Of a stretch of 39,837 bases of DNA, positions 7,588-16,106 are shown piece after piece. The notes beneath the pieces are model-generated. The model did not search any database, was not told the origin of the DNA, and saw nothing but the letters and a program-made list of their open reading frames with translations. Origin of the DNA: Microcoleaceae cyanobacterium MO_207.B10. Lineage in GTDB: Bacteria > Cyanobacteriota > Cyanobacteriia > Cyanobacteriales > Microcoleaceae. The number at the start of each line of letters is the position of its first letter. The first letter of the stretch is position 1. The stretch spans positions 1 through 39,837 of the forward strand of contig JASJEE010000005.1 of assembly GCA_030064835.1 (NCBI GenBank), given 5' to 3'. A program made the translations under genes and the position numbers.

Positions 7588-9390
7588 TTAGCATACAGAC
7601 TCTAACGAAACTCCTAACCACCCAACAAAATTTTTCTCTTGTTTTGCTGTAGGATCTTTCACTGGTACAACTTGGTAACGACTGGGACTAGGGTGAGCTA
7701 AAATTACCTGATGAGTAATAAGTTCATCTTGATGAAAAACTGTAACTTCAATAGAGTCACCAGGTTGATAATCTTTGAGGCGATCGCTCAACTTATCTGC
7801 ACTAACCCGAAAACCATCTATTGCCAATAACTCATCTCCCGCATCCAATCCCGCCAACTGAGCTGGCCCTTTTGCTTCCACAAATTTAATAATTTCGTGG
7901 CCATTCTCTGTCACCACATTCATACCCAAATGAGGCCATCTATTATCTTCCCTCTTGAGTCGTAATCCAAAAGGTCTCAAATACTCATCAAAAGGCAATT
8001 CATCCACACCATTAATATATTTATCAAAGAAGTCATCTAAATCTAATTCTGCTACATTTTCAATCACGTTTTGTACTTGTTCGGGAGTAAAGCCGATTTC
8101 TGATTTACCAAACTTATCCCACATTTGACGCATTACATCATCTAGAGAAAGTTTGTTTTCATGTTTTTCCCGGATTAACAAATCCAGCAATAAAGATATT
8201 AATTCTCCTTTTAAGTAATAAGAAATCTGACAGTTATTGCTATTCGCATCCCGACGATAAAGTTTAATCCAAGCATCCCAACTAGACTCACTAACTGGTT
8301 GTACTTTTCGTCCTATTGTTGTTAGTAAAAGCGTAATTTCTTTTCCTAATCCCTGCAAGAAAGTTTTAGCATCATATATACCTGCTCTTAACGGAATTAA
8401 CAAATCATAATAGCTAGTTGTTCCTTCACAAAACCACAGAGAAGGCGTGTAATTTTCCTGTTCATAATTAAATACTTCTAATGCTTTAGGGCGGATACGT
8501 TTAACATTCCAAAGATGAAAAAATTCATGGGCAACTAACTGCATAAAGCGATCGCGCTTCTCCTTATTTTTAAATCCAAATCTCGGATAATTTAAGGTAC
8601 AACTAAATTTATGTTCCAAACCACCAAAACCTTGCCCTGAAATATGTAATATAAACAAATAATTTTCGTATGGTAAACCATCAAAAAGTTCTGCTTCAAC
8701 CTCAATAATTTTCTTGATATCTGGAATCAACTTTTCTGGTTCAACATTACCCTTACCCCAAATAACTAATTGATGCGGTTTTTCCTGTACTTCAAATTGA
8801 TATATTTGATGATTTCCTATTTCAAAAGGGCTATCTACTAAAGTATCAAAATCTTTTGCCTCAAATGTATTTTCTGTACTAGGAATTTTTGGTAGAGGTA
8901 CAGTAACTTGCCAATCAGATTTTGGTGGGATAATCTTGATGTGAATTGGGTATTTCTCACATTCTGGAATATAAAAACACAAAGCTGCCGGATTAAAATA
9001 CCCATGTGTACTGTCTAAATGATTTGTGCGTACTGTTAATTCATTGCCAAATATTCTATATTGAACTGTGACTTCCGAAACTCCTGATGTTTGAATTTGC
9101 CAATGATTTTTACTAAGTTTCTGCCAAGGTAAAAGTCGTTCATTTTCACTATAGGCACAGAAATCTTGCAAATGTTTAGCATATTCTCGGATTAAGTAGG
9201 AACCTGGTGTCCATACAGGCATTTTTAAATCTAGTTTTTCAGACTTTTGTAATGAAGAAGGTAGTTGCTCAAGTCTGATACGCAAACTAACCTCAAACAG
9301 ATGTGATTCTGGATGAGGGATAGATACTTTATATTGAATTGCCGATGTGATAATTGTGGGACTGAGAGAGGCTATTTTAGCTTCAGTCAT
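7588..9390 (-). CDS. M61 family metallopeptidase with PDZ domain
   Basis: This 600-residue protein matches M61 (glycyl aminopeptidase-like) zinc peptidases. The N-terminal ~190 residues form the beta-rich domain. The catalytic domain carries HEFFHLWNVKRIRP (HExxH at about residues 288-292) and the third ligand in WFCEGTTSYYDLL (about 318-330). A C-terminal PDZ domain (about 475-590) includes GPAQLAGLDAGDELLAIDG. Length and domain order are typical of cytosolic bacterial M61 enzymes, and I see no signal peptide. The PDZ domain probably presents substrate C-termini. The gene precedes nothing co-directional within an operon distance; the upstream Crp-family gene is 136 bases away. Confidence 0.93.
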   Translation of the reverse strand: MTEAKIASLSPTIITSAIQYKVSIPHPESHLFEVSLRIRLEQLPSSLQKSEKLDLKMPVWTPGSYLIREYAKHLQDFCAYSENERLLPWQKLSKNHWQIQTSGVSEVTVQYRIFGNELTVRTNHLDSTHGYFNPAALCFYIPECEKYPIHIKIIPPKSDWQVTVPLPKIPSTENTFEAKDFDTLVDSPFEIGNHQIYQFEVQEKPHQLVIWGKGNVEPEKLIPDIKKIIEVEAELFDGLPYENYLFILHISGQGFGGLEHKFSCTLNYPRFGFKNKEKRDRFMQLVAHEFFHLWNVKRIRPKALEVFNYEQENYTPSLWFCEGTTSYYDLLIPLRAGIYDAKTFLQGLGKEITLLLTTIGRKVQPVSESSWDAWIKLYRRDANSNNCQISYYLKGELISLLLDLLIREKHENKLSLDDVMRQMWDKFGKSEIGFTPEQVQNVIENVAELDLDDFFDKYINGVDELPFDEYLRPFGLRLKREDNRWPHLGMNVVTENGHEIIKFVEAKGPAQLAGLDAGDELLAIDGFRVSADKLSDRLKDYQPGDSIEVTVFHQDELITHQVILAHPSPSRYQVVPVKDPTAKQEKNFVGWLGVSLESVC

Positions 9391-9526
9391 AGTAACTTAT
9401 TTTTTACTAATATAACTACTATAGTTAGTGTGACTTAAATATCTAATTTTTGGTTTTTTAAGTTTTAGATTTACACTAATAGTTTTTTGTATCAATATCC
9501 TATAATTTTTATCAAATATTTACTTT

Positions 9527-10210
9527 TCACTGGCTAGCTAAGTGTATTAAATGTTTCTGATTAAGTAAGTGGATAAGTTGATGCTCTAAGTCTCTGTCAA
9601 TCCAACCTTTAGCCTGTAATTTTTCCATAATTTTGGTAGTTTCGTCTCTGGTTATATCTGTAACATCAGCCAGGTCTTGGTCAGGAATGTTGAATATTTC
9701 AGAGGTTTTTTCTGTGTTTTGGCCATAATTTTCTGCTAATTCAACCAGTGTATTAGCAAGTTTTACGGCTGGGGGTCGATGACGCAGTTGATAACGCAGG
9801 TTAGTTTGCCGTAAACGTTTGACCATTAATTGCAACATTCGATGATGTAGTTGGGGGTCTTTGAAGAGAGTTTGAATAAATCTTTGGGCCGAAATACTAA
9901 TTAAACGAACTGGTGATAAGGCGACAACATCGTTTGAGCGGGGTGACTCATCTAGAATTGCCATTTCACCAAAAAAATCTCCTCTACCCAGAACAGCTAG
10001 AGTTACTGACTGATCCGTGGATAACCTGCGTCTGACTTTGACCCAGCCTGATACCACGAAGTAAACAGCATTACCCCAAGCATCCTCCATTAATACTACT
10101 CTGTCTGCAGGATACTCGTGCTTGACTGCAACGGAAATTAGCCATTCCATGGTTTCTGGGTTGGCTCCCTTGAATAAAGGAAAAAGCTCACTAAAGGCTT
10201 CTGTCTGCAT
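9527..10210 (-). CDS. Crp/Fnr family transcriptional regulator
   Basis: A 227-residue regulator with an N-terminal cyclic-nucleotide-binding fold (about 10-130; YFVVSGWVKVRR, GDFFGEMAILDESPRS) and a C-terminal winged helix-turn-helix (about 150-220; IPDQDLADVTDITRDETTKI). The phosphate-binding-cassette-like stretch GEMAILDESPRSNDV resembles the cAMP-binding signature (GE-x-x-L-x-x-x-P-R-x-A), but the final Ala is Asn/Asp-like, so ligand binding is uncertain. No Fnr-type N-terminal cysteines are present. It is not NtcA by its helix sequence. It may autoregulate or act on the nearby M61 gene, but that is inference. Confidence 0.9.
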   Translation of the reverse strand: MQTEAFSELFPLFKGANPETMEWLISVAVKHEYPADRVVLMEDAWGNAVYFVVSGWVKVRRRLSTDQSVTLAVLGRGDFFGEMAILDESPRSNDVVALSPVRLISISAQRFIQTLFKDPQLHHRMLQLMVKRLRQTNLRYQLRHRPPAVKLANTLVELAENYGQNTEKTSEIFNIPDQDLADVTDITRDETTKIMEKLQAKGWIDRDLEHQLIHLLNQKHLIHLASQ

Positions 10211-10356
10211 GAAAATTAGCGCTCTGTGTGGTATCTTGTCTAAAATTTTTTCAACTCAATAGTTATCATACTGGAGTTTCTTGAGTTAAGCAAAATTATA
10301 TTTTAATTCCTAACTATTTATGAGGGGCAAAAATAATTCATAATCAACAAATTACT

Positions 10357-10390
10357 AAAAAAACGGGCTAACCCGATTTTGGTTAACCCG
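10357..10390 (-). terminator. Rho-independent terminator of ycf35
   Basis: On the minus strand CGGGTTAACC pairs with GGTTAGCCCG (one G-T pair) and is followed directly by seven T residues. It sits 24 bases past the ycf35 stop codon and is the clearest intrinsic terminator in the window. Confidence 0.85.
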
Positions 10391-10414
10391 CCTATTTGGG
10401 AACGCGCAAATGAA

Positions 10415-10768
10415 TTACTTCTGCACTACCAATTTGACATTAGCGTTTTGTAGACCACGTTGCTTGACAGAAGCTAAGGTCTTATTAACGGCATACTTCT
10501 GATTAATAGAGTTGATCAACTCAGTTTGATTGTGCTTTTTAGCAACACCCCACAAGTCAGCGATTAGATCAAAAGAACCATCGCTATTGCGAGACCAACC
10601 TAAGTCATATTCGCCTTCAAGAACAGCAACGATATCAGAGCGTACACGTTGGCCATTGTAGCCACGAACATCAGCCTCAGACTTAACTGTTATTCCCAAG
10701 TCGCGAAGGGAAGATTTTAAAATTTCAGCGTCGGTGATTTTAGTACGCAGTGTGCTGAAGTGAGACAT
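10415..10768 (-). CDS. ycf35: Ycf35 (DUF1257) protein
   Basis: A 117-residue homologue of the plastid/cyanobacterial Ycf35 family. The start MSHFSTLRTKITD, the middle DVRGYNGQRVRSDIVA and the WSRNSDGSFDLIADLWGV stretch are characteristic. The biochemical function is unknown. A strong ribosome site (AGGAGG 7-8 bases before ATG) fixes the start, and a strong terminator follows. It lies directly downstream of ycf46 on the same strand with a 175-base gap containing a hairpin, so it may be transcribed both from its own promoter and by read-through. Confidence 0.95.
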   Translation of the reverse strand: MSHFSTLRTKITDAEILKSSLRDLGITVKSEADVRGYNGQRVRSDIVAVLEGEYDLGWSRNSDGSFDLIADLWGVAKKHNQTELINSINQKYAVNKTLASVKQRGLQNANVKLVVQK

Positions 10769-10888
10769 TTGGATTTCCTCCTAGATTTTTAAACTGACAA
10801 CAGAAACAACAACGGTTTTTATCGAACACTACCACTGCTCAGAAGAGTTGAGTTTAACCTTAAGCATATGTGGTTTTTTTGAGAAACT

Positions 10889-10911
10889 GCTAGCAACCTC
10901 AATTTGCTAGC
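10889..10911 (-). promoter_or_regulatory. Hairpin between ycf46 and ycf35
   Basis: GCTAGCAA and TTGCTAGC form a perfect 8-bp stem with a 7-base loop, 33 bases past the ycf46 stop. No T-run follows it directly. It could be a weak terminator or an RNA-stability element between the two genes. Confidence 0.5.
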
Positions 10912-10943
10912 CTTTACTCCTGTTTGGACCAGGAGAAAGCTTT

Positions 10944-12464
10944 TTAAAACTCCAGTCTTTGGTACTCCGCGACTGAAGATGCAGCAGGCCGCGCACGTTG
11001 TCTAGCCCAATCTCGTAGAGCTGTTACTTGTTCTGTCATGGTCTTCGACAACGGTAGTGTAGATTTAATAGCGGCAATGATATCTAGCTGCGTAAATTCT
11101 CTATCTTGAGCAAATGCTTCGTACATAGAAGCGATGATACCTTGCTCAATTTCTGCACCAGAAAATCCTTCAGAGACATTAGATAATTGATCTAAATCGA
11201 AGCGTTCAATATCTCGTCCCCTCTTTACCAGATGAATCTTGAAAATATCTCGGCGTTCTTCTTTTGTTGGTAAATCTACAAAGAAAATTTCGTCAAATCT
11301 ACCTTTTCTTAAGAACTCCCCAGGTAAACGTTCTACCCGGTTGGCGGTTGCCATTACAAATACTGGGGAGGTTTTTTCCTGCATCCAAGTCAGGAAAGAA
11401 CCAAATATGCGACTTGAAGTACCTCCGTCAGAGTCAGCCGATCCCGTACTACCTGCAAATGCTTTATCCAGCTCGTCTATAAATAGAATAGTAGGTGAAA
11501 TTGATTCGGCTGTTTTGAGAGCATTTCGCAAGTTAGCCTCAGAGCGTCCTACCATTGAGCCATCATAGACTCTACCCATATCCAGCCTTAGCAATGGTAG
11601 ACCCCATAGACGAGAAGTAGTCTTGGCAATTAGAGATTTGCCACATCCAGGGATTCCGAGAATTAACATTCCTTTGGGTTGAGGTAGCCCATATTCTCGG
11701 GCACGCTCTGTGAATGCATCGGAACGTTGTCTTAACCAACGCTTCAATTCTTCTAGGCCACCAACAGCGTCAATGGTTTCATCCTCTTCTATAAATTCGA
11801 GAATTCCATTGCGCCTTATGAGCTGCTTTTTCTCAGACAGAACGATATCTACTTCTTGTTCAGTTAAACGTCCTGCTGTGACATTAGCTTTGCGATATAC
11901 TTTCTCTGCTTCGTCTTTTGTCAGACCTAAAGCTGCTTTCAGGAGCTTTTCCCTTGTCTCTGTAGAAATGCGACGATTTTTTGTTTGTTCTAACTGTTGG
12001 GACAAAACTTGATTTAATTCTTTCATGTCCGGAAGTGGAAAGTCTAAGACGACTACTTCCTTTTCCAATTCAATTGGAACATTTTGCAATGGAGACATGA
12101 GAATGATCGTCTTGTTTGTACCTTTAAAGTTAGCGATCGCATCTCTTAACCACCTAGTTACTGGTGGTGAGTCTATAAATGGGTGTAAGTCCTTGAATAT
12201 ATAGATACTAGCATTACTGTTAGGATCTCGCTGTCTAATTACCCACTCTATAGCTGCTTCCGGCGAAACTGTATTATGCTGAGTCGTATTACTTCTGTGA
12301 CCGTATTCTACAATACCATGAGTTACTGTCCAAACAAATACTTTCCGCTGGGGTTTAGCCTGAGCTATTACTGCAATTGCCTGCTCTGACCGCTCTTCCT
12401 CGGAAGTCACAAGGTAGATCAGAGGATATTGAGCTTGGATTAGAATGTTAAGTTCTTCTTTCAT
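10944..12464 (-). CDS. ycf46: Ycf46 AAA+ ATPase
   Basis: A 506-residue AAA+ protein of the Ycf46 family. The N-terminal ~200 residues are the non-catalytic family domain starting KEELNILIQAQYPLIYLVTS. The AAA module has Walker A GIPGCGKS (about 269-276), Walker B ILFIDELDKA (about 324-333), a second region of homology ATANRVERLPGEFLRKGRFD, and a C-terminal helical lid (GFSGAEIEQGI). In Synechocystis the homologous gene (slr0374) belongs to a stress-responsive cluster and has been linked to inorganic-carbon use; that is literature knowledge, not visible here. The gene follows the RHH-like gene on the same strand, 141 bases away. Confidence 0.95.
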   Translation of the reverse strand: MKEELNILIQAQYPLIYLVTSEEERSEQAIAVIAQAKPQRKVFVWTVTHGIVEYGHRSNTTQHNTVSPEAAIEWVIRQRDPNSNASIYIFKDLHPFIDSPPVTRWLRDAIANFKGTNKTIILMSPLQNVPIELEKEVVVLDFPLPDMKELNQVLSQQLEQTKNRRISTETREKLLKAALGLTKDEAEKVYRKANVTAGRLTEQEVDIVLSEKKQLIRRNGILEFIEEDETIDAVGGLEELKRWLRQRSDAFTERAREYGLPQPKGMLILGIPGCGKSLIAKTTSRLWGLPLLRLDMGRVYDGSMVGRSEANLRNALKTAESISPTILFIDELDKAFAGSTGSADSDGGTSSRIFGSFLTWMQEKTSPVFVMATANRVERLPGEFLRKGRFDEIFFVDLPTKEERRDIFKIHLVKRGRDIERFDLDQLSNVSEGFSGAEIEQGIIASMYEAFAQDREFTQLDIIAAIKSTLPLSKTMTEQVTALRDWARQRARPAASSVAEYQRLEF

Positions 12465-12605
12465 AGTCCTCGATCTTTATAGAGACGGTGCAATTTAACT
12501 ATGGCTTGGTTCAATTTATGTATTTTTCCCCTAATATCACATTGATTAATCTATAACACTTTCTGCAATAGCTTTATCAATTGATTCAGATGCAGCAAGG
12601 GTAAA

Positions 12606-12956
12606 TTAGCAGGGTACTAACTCTTGCTCTCCCGGTTGAGCTTTCGATCTATCTGATTCCGGGGTTTGGTTCACTGGTGATATACTTTTATCTGCCAATA
12701 CGTTTGGCTGATTTTTTAAGGAAGCCAGTTCTCCCTCTCGCATCACTACTGAACTCGTACACTCTGGACAAGTATATACCCGGTGGGTCTGCCCATATGT
12801 TCCCGCTTCATCAACTACCTCTGGGTTCTCAAGATAGAATGAGATTGCCCTTTCTGCAATTGATGACATTGGTTCCGAGTCAACTGCTGCTCTGATTTTG
12901 AGCTGGCGATGCAGTTCTGGTTGAATATATAACGTAACTTTTTGCTTGTCTTGCAT
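12606..12956 (-). CDS. Ribbon-helix-helix-like protein with CxxC motif
   Basis: A 116-residue protein. Residues 5-45 (KVTLYIQPELHRQLKIRAAV, then MSSIAERAISFYLENP) fit an Arc/CopG-type ribbon-helix-helix DNA-binding domain. The next segment has HRVYTCPECTSSVVMREGEL with one CPEC pair, so at most half of a zinc site per chain. The C-terminal 45 residues are polar and probably disordered. I infer a small DNA-binding regulator, possibly of the ycf46-ycf35 genes that follow on the same strand; no target is known. Confidence is good for the gene and moderate for the fold. Confidence 0.75.
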   Translation of the reverse strand: MQDKQKVTLYIQPELHRQLKIRAAVDSEPMSSIAERAISFYLENPEVVDEAGTYGQTHRVYTCPECTSSVVMREGELASLKNQPNVLADKSISPVNQTPESDRSKAQPGEQELVPC

Positions 12957-13268
12957 ATGACAGTCAACTTGTTTACCCGGGTATGTATCTTACTTTAACT
13001 ACTGTTTCTAGGAATGTCAAGCTGTTAAACCGCTTTAACTCTATTATTGTAATATTTTGTTACATTTTTCCAGTTTTTTCAGAAACATAAAAAGCTGTAT
13101 TATTTACCAGATAATAGTTACAAGTATTTTAATCAATTATATTTTTAGTGCCTTATCCTTAATCTTTAACAAAAATAGAAATCTGAATTATATTTTTTCC
13201 AGAAAATGGACTAAGTAAATAAAGTATATGTACTTAGAAAGCTAAATGTCATACCGAATGTATAGGTT

Positions 13269-13385
13269 ATGAGTATAGATAAAATTACTACTTATGAATT
13301 TTCAGACATCAATAAACACATACCAGGTTCAGAAGGTAAAACAAAATATATTGGCAAGCTTTGGCAAGTTATAGACTACAAATAG
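13269..13385 (+). CDS. Possible 38-residue small protein
   Basis: The ORF runs from ATG 13269 to TAG 13385 and encodes a charged peptide beginning MSIDKITTYEFSDINKHIPG and ending KLWQVIDYK. The ATG is preceded by TATAGGTT, a weak ribosome site. It lies in the 610-base gap upstream of the COP23-protease cluster. I recognise no family. It could be a real small protein, a leader peptide, or chance. Confidence 0.3.
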   Translation: MSIDKITTYEFSDINKHIPGSEGKTKYIGKLWQVIDYK

Positions 13386-13567
13386 TTTTAACAGCAAATT
13401 AAAACTAGGTTAAAGAAAAGAGTTTGTTATTATTTATTTAGTAAGTTAGTTAAGTTAGTAAGTACCTCAGCAACATTAATTACAAAGCTGATAGAAGATA
13501 ATGAGTAAGTAGATAATGTTGCAGCCCTTACTTAACTTAAGCAATATATTAGAACTAATAGTTAGGA

Positions 13568-14296
13568 ATGAACATATACCTATCATTTATAGTTTGTGCA
13601 GGTTTACTCACCTGTCAACTGCCAACATTAACAGCCCAAGCTCTAGTAGCAACTGTACCTAAACCTGAGATTTTAGTAGCTCAAGAAAATGCCCCCGAAA
13701 ATACCAAAAGAAAAACTTCACCTCAGCCCGTAAATAATAGGAATACAGGCTATAGTCGTCGTCAGGCAATCAAATATCGATTTGAATGTAACTCAAACAA
13801 CCAAACAGTTTTAGCTATCTATCAAGCACGACGTAACCGTAGAGGAAACATAGTATCTTCCTGGGAAAAAATTACCGAGCGACCACTAATTCAATGGACA
13901 AAAGAAGGCTCTGCCGAATTTGGGGAGGAATTAACCCCAGAAGACCGTTGTCAGGGTGTCACAGCTAACTTTAACTATCACTTCCTTCGTACCGAAAGTA
14001 GACCCAGACTACCGCCATTAAGTGAGGGAACTGTCAATGGAAGAGCCGTCGTCTGTGCAGCACCAGAAGAAACCTGCAACCAAAATAATGTTCTCTGGAC
14101 TCTGAGAAGCAACAACAAAGATACCAACGGTAAAATTATTAAGCAACTACTGAGCGCACTGCGAGGAGAAGCTAGCAGTCAGTTAATCATGGAAAGTCAA
14201 GATGAAGCGGAAATAGAAATCTCTTCAATTAATATGGAAAATCTGATTGATGCCATTATTGACCAAGAAAGTACCAAGATAGATGCAGAAAACTAA
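13568..14296 (+). CDS. COP23-domain exported protein, paralogue 1
   Basis: A 242-residue protein with an N-terminal signal peptide (hydrophobic 1-25, ending near TLTAQA) and a COP23 domain (about 58-200). COP23 was first described as a circadian-oscillating membrane-associated polypeptide in a unicellular cyanobacterium; its biochemical role is unknown. Hallmarks are YRFECNSNNQTVLAIYQARR, a Trp-rich middle, RPLIQWT, DRCQGVTANFNYHF and VVCAAPEETCNQNN. Four cysteines (in FEC, DRC, VVC and ETC) are conserved with the next gene and could form two disulfides. The acidic C-terminus ends in a NMENLIDAII motif, repeated in the paralogue. It is the first of five co-oriented genes. Confidence 0.85.
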   Translation: MNIYLSFIVCAGLLTCQLPTLTAQALVATVPKPEILVAQENAPENTKRKTSPQPVNNRNTGYSRRQAIKYRFECNSNNQTVLAIYQARRNRRGNIVSSWEKITERPLIQWTKEGSAEFGEELTPEDRCQGVTANFNYHFLRTESRPRLPPLSEGTVNGRAVVCAAPEETCNQNNVLWTLRSNNKDTNGKIIKQLLSALRGEASSQLIMESQDEAEIEISSINMENLIDAIIDQESTKIDAEN

Positions 14297-14388
14297 GTTC
14301 CTGAAAAACACTATAGATGACAGAATATTTGATTCAGAAATTAAGGTTGGTGCCTATTAGATCGAGTAAAAAATTATAGATAAAAACA

Positions 14389-15195
14389 ATGAAAAACCAA
14401 AATATATTGCCAATAACTTGTGTGGCGGCGATGGCTGCTCAAATGCTAATAATTAATACAGAGTTTAGTTTAGCAAAAAGCATTACATCGTCAACTGTAT
14501 TAGCTCAAAATAGTATATCTAATCAGAACAAAAGTAAAAATTCGACTCCTTCGGTCAACCCTAAAAATATACATTACAGTCGCCGTTACGCATATAGATA
14601 TCAATTTGAATGCACGCCAGAAAATCAAACAGTGCTAGTCATATACCAAGCACGACGTAACCGTCAGGGTGAAATTGTAACATCGTGGCAAGAAACAACC
14701 AAGCGACCTCTTGTTCAATGGACAGAAACCGGTTCGTTAGAGTTTGGCGAACGTTACACTCCGGAAGTCCGTTGTCAAGCAGTTACAGATAGATTTAATC
14801 ACCATTTTCTTAGGGGAGGAGGAAGTGCATATCTCCCACCTATGAGTGAAGGAATTTTTAATGGGATGGCTGTAGTTTGTGCTGCCAAAGCTGGAAATTG
14901 TAATTCAGATAATTTGTTGTGGACTCTGAGAAATCAAAATAGAGGCACTAACGGTAAAATTATTATGAATTTGGTAAGTTCTCTCAAAGGTAATGCTAGT
15001 GTGCCGCTAATAATTGAAAGCAATGATTCTGAAAATATAGAAAGTCAAGGGAATGAATGGGTAGAAAAATTGGCAGTTATTGATGGGTTAAAAGCAGCAT
15101 CAGTAAATCAGGAAAAAATGTTGGAAGTGGATATGGAAAACTTAATTGAACAAGTAATAGAAGAGCAAAAAGAATTGGAAAATGTTAAAGAGTAA
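14389..15195 (+). CDS. COP23-domain exported protein, paralogue 2
   Basis: A 268-residue paralogue of the preceding gene, 92 bases downstream. It has a signal peptide (about 1-30), then YSRRYAYRYQFECTPENQTV, QARRNRQGEIVTSWQ, RPLVQWTETGSLEFGE, VRCQAVTDRFNHHFLRG and VVCAAKAGNCNSDNLLWTLR, with the same four cysteines. The C-terminal tail is longer and acidic and contains DMENLIEQVIEEQK, matching the NMENLIDAII tail of paralogue 1. Tandem duplication is the simplest origin. It is followed 38 bases later by the first protease gene, so co-transcription is likely. Confidence 0.85.
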   Translation: MKNQNILPITCVAAMAAQMLIINTEFSLAKSITSSTVLAQNSISNQNKSKNSTPSVNPKNIHYSRRYAYRYQFECTPENQTVLVIYQARRNRQGEIVTSWQETTKRPLVQWTETGSLEFGERYTPEVRCQAVTDRFNHHFLRGGGSAYLPPMSEGIFNGMAVVCAAKAGNCNSDNLLWTLRNQNRGTNGKIIMNLVSSLKGNASVPLIIESNDSENIESQGNEWVEKLAVIDGLKAASVNQEKMLEVDMENLIEQVIEEQKELENVKE

Positions 15196-15233
15196 GATTC
15201 AAAATTCTAACTGTTAAGCCCAATAAAAATGAA

Positions 15234-16085
15234 ATGAAAAATTTGATAACTCTGATGGCAATGAGTCCGATTTTTTGGGGGCTTTACTGTTGCCAGGTAG
15301 CATCAACCACCAACCAAATAAATAATTCTCAGATTCAAACAATTACTAGTTTTAAATCAAACTCTGCTGTAGAAGCGATCGCCAGACCTTTAACCGTGAG
15401 ATTATTAGGAGAAAATATAGCTGGTTCCGGGGTAATTATTTCTAGGGAAGGAAATGATTATTTTGTGGTGACTTGCGCTCATGTAATTGATTCAAATCAA
15501 GATGCAGAATTGACAGTTTTAACTGCAGATGGAGAAGAATATATTGCTAAGACAGATACTCGATTTAATTTTACAGATATAGATTTAGCAGTAGTGAAGT
15601 TTCACAGCAATAATGAATATCCTATAGCGGTGGTTAATTCTAATTTAAACTTAAGTTTAGGAGAACAAGTTTATGTAGCTGGATTTCCTAATTATGATCG
15701 TGAGACTACAAATAGAGGTTCTACTATGGATTTAGGAATTCAACCATATAATTTGACTCAGGGAAAAGTTAGTCATGTACTTAATTTACCTTTAGAAAGA
15801 GGTTATAAAATTGGTATGAGTAATGAAATTGAAATTGGTATGAGTGGCGGACCAGTGTTGAATAAAAAGGGTGAGTTAGTGGGGATTATCGGTAGGGCAA
15901 AATATGCTTTTGGCGGTTTTGATGCTTATCGATTTTCTGATGGTAGTACACCTTCAGAAGAACTTTTAGAAGAATTGATATCTGCTAGTTGGGCAATTCC
16001 TATTTATAAGTTAGATAGACAGGATAAACATTTTAATATCATCAATAAATCAGAAAATAGGAATCTTGGTAAAATTAAATATTAA
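15234..16085 (+). CDS. Exported trypsin-like serine protease 1
   Basis: A 283-residue S1-type (chymotrypsin-fold) protease with an N-terminal export signal (about 1-25). The triad is visible: His83 in VVTCAHV, Asp117 in TDIDLAVV and Ser204 in IGMSGGPV. The oxyanion region GMSGGP is intact, so activity is expected. There is no PDZ domain, unlike DegP/HtrA. It is the shortest of three tandem proteases and lacks the long C-terminal tail of the other two. ATG 15234 is used; the ATG at 15229 is out of frame and stops at once. The gene follows two COP23 genes with a 38-base gap and precedes protease 2 by 21 bases. Confidence 0.88.
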   Translation: MKNLITLMAMSPIFWGLYCCQVASTTNQINNSQIQTITSFKSNSAVEAIARPLTVRLLGENIAGSGVIISREGNDYFVVTCAHVIDSNQDAELTVLTADGEEYIAKTDTRFNFTDIDLAVVKFHSNNEYPIAVVNSNLNLSLGEQVYVAGFPNYDRETTNRGSTMDLGIQPYNLTQGKVSHVLNLPLERGYKIGMSNEIEIGMSGGPVLNKKGELVGIIGRAKYAFGGFDAYRFSDGSTPSEELLEELISASWAIPIYKLDRQDKHFNIINKSENRNLGKIKY

Positions 16086-16106
16086 TCGGAAGTAAGGTAC
16101 AGAATT

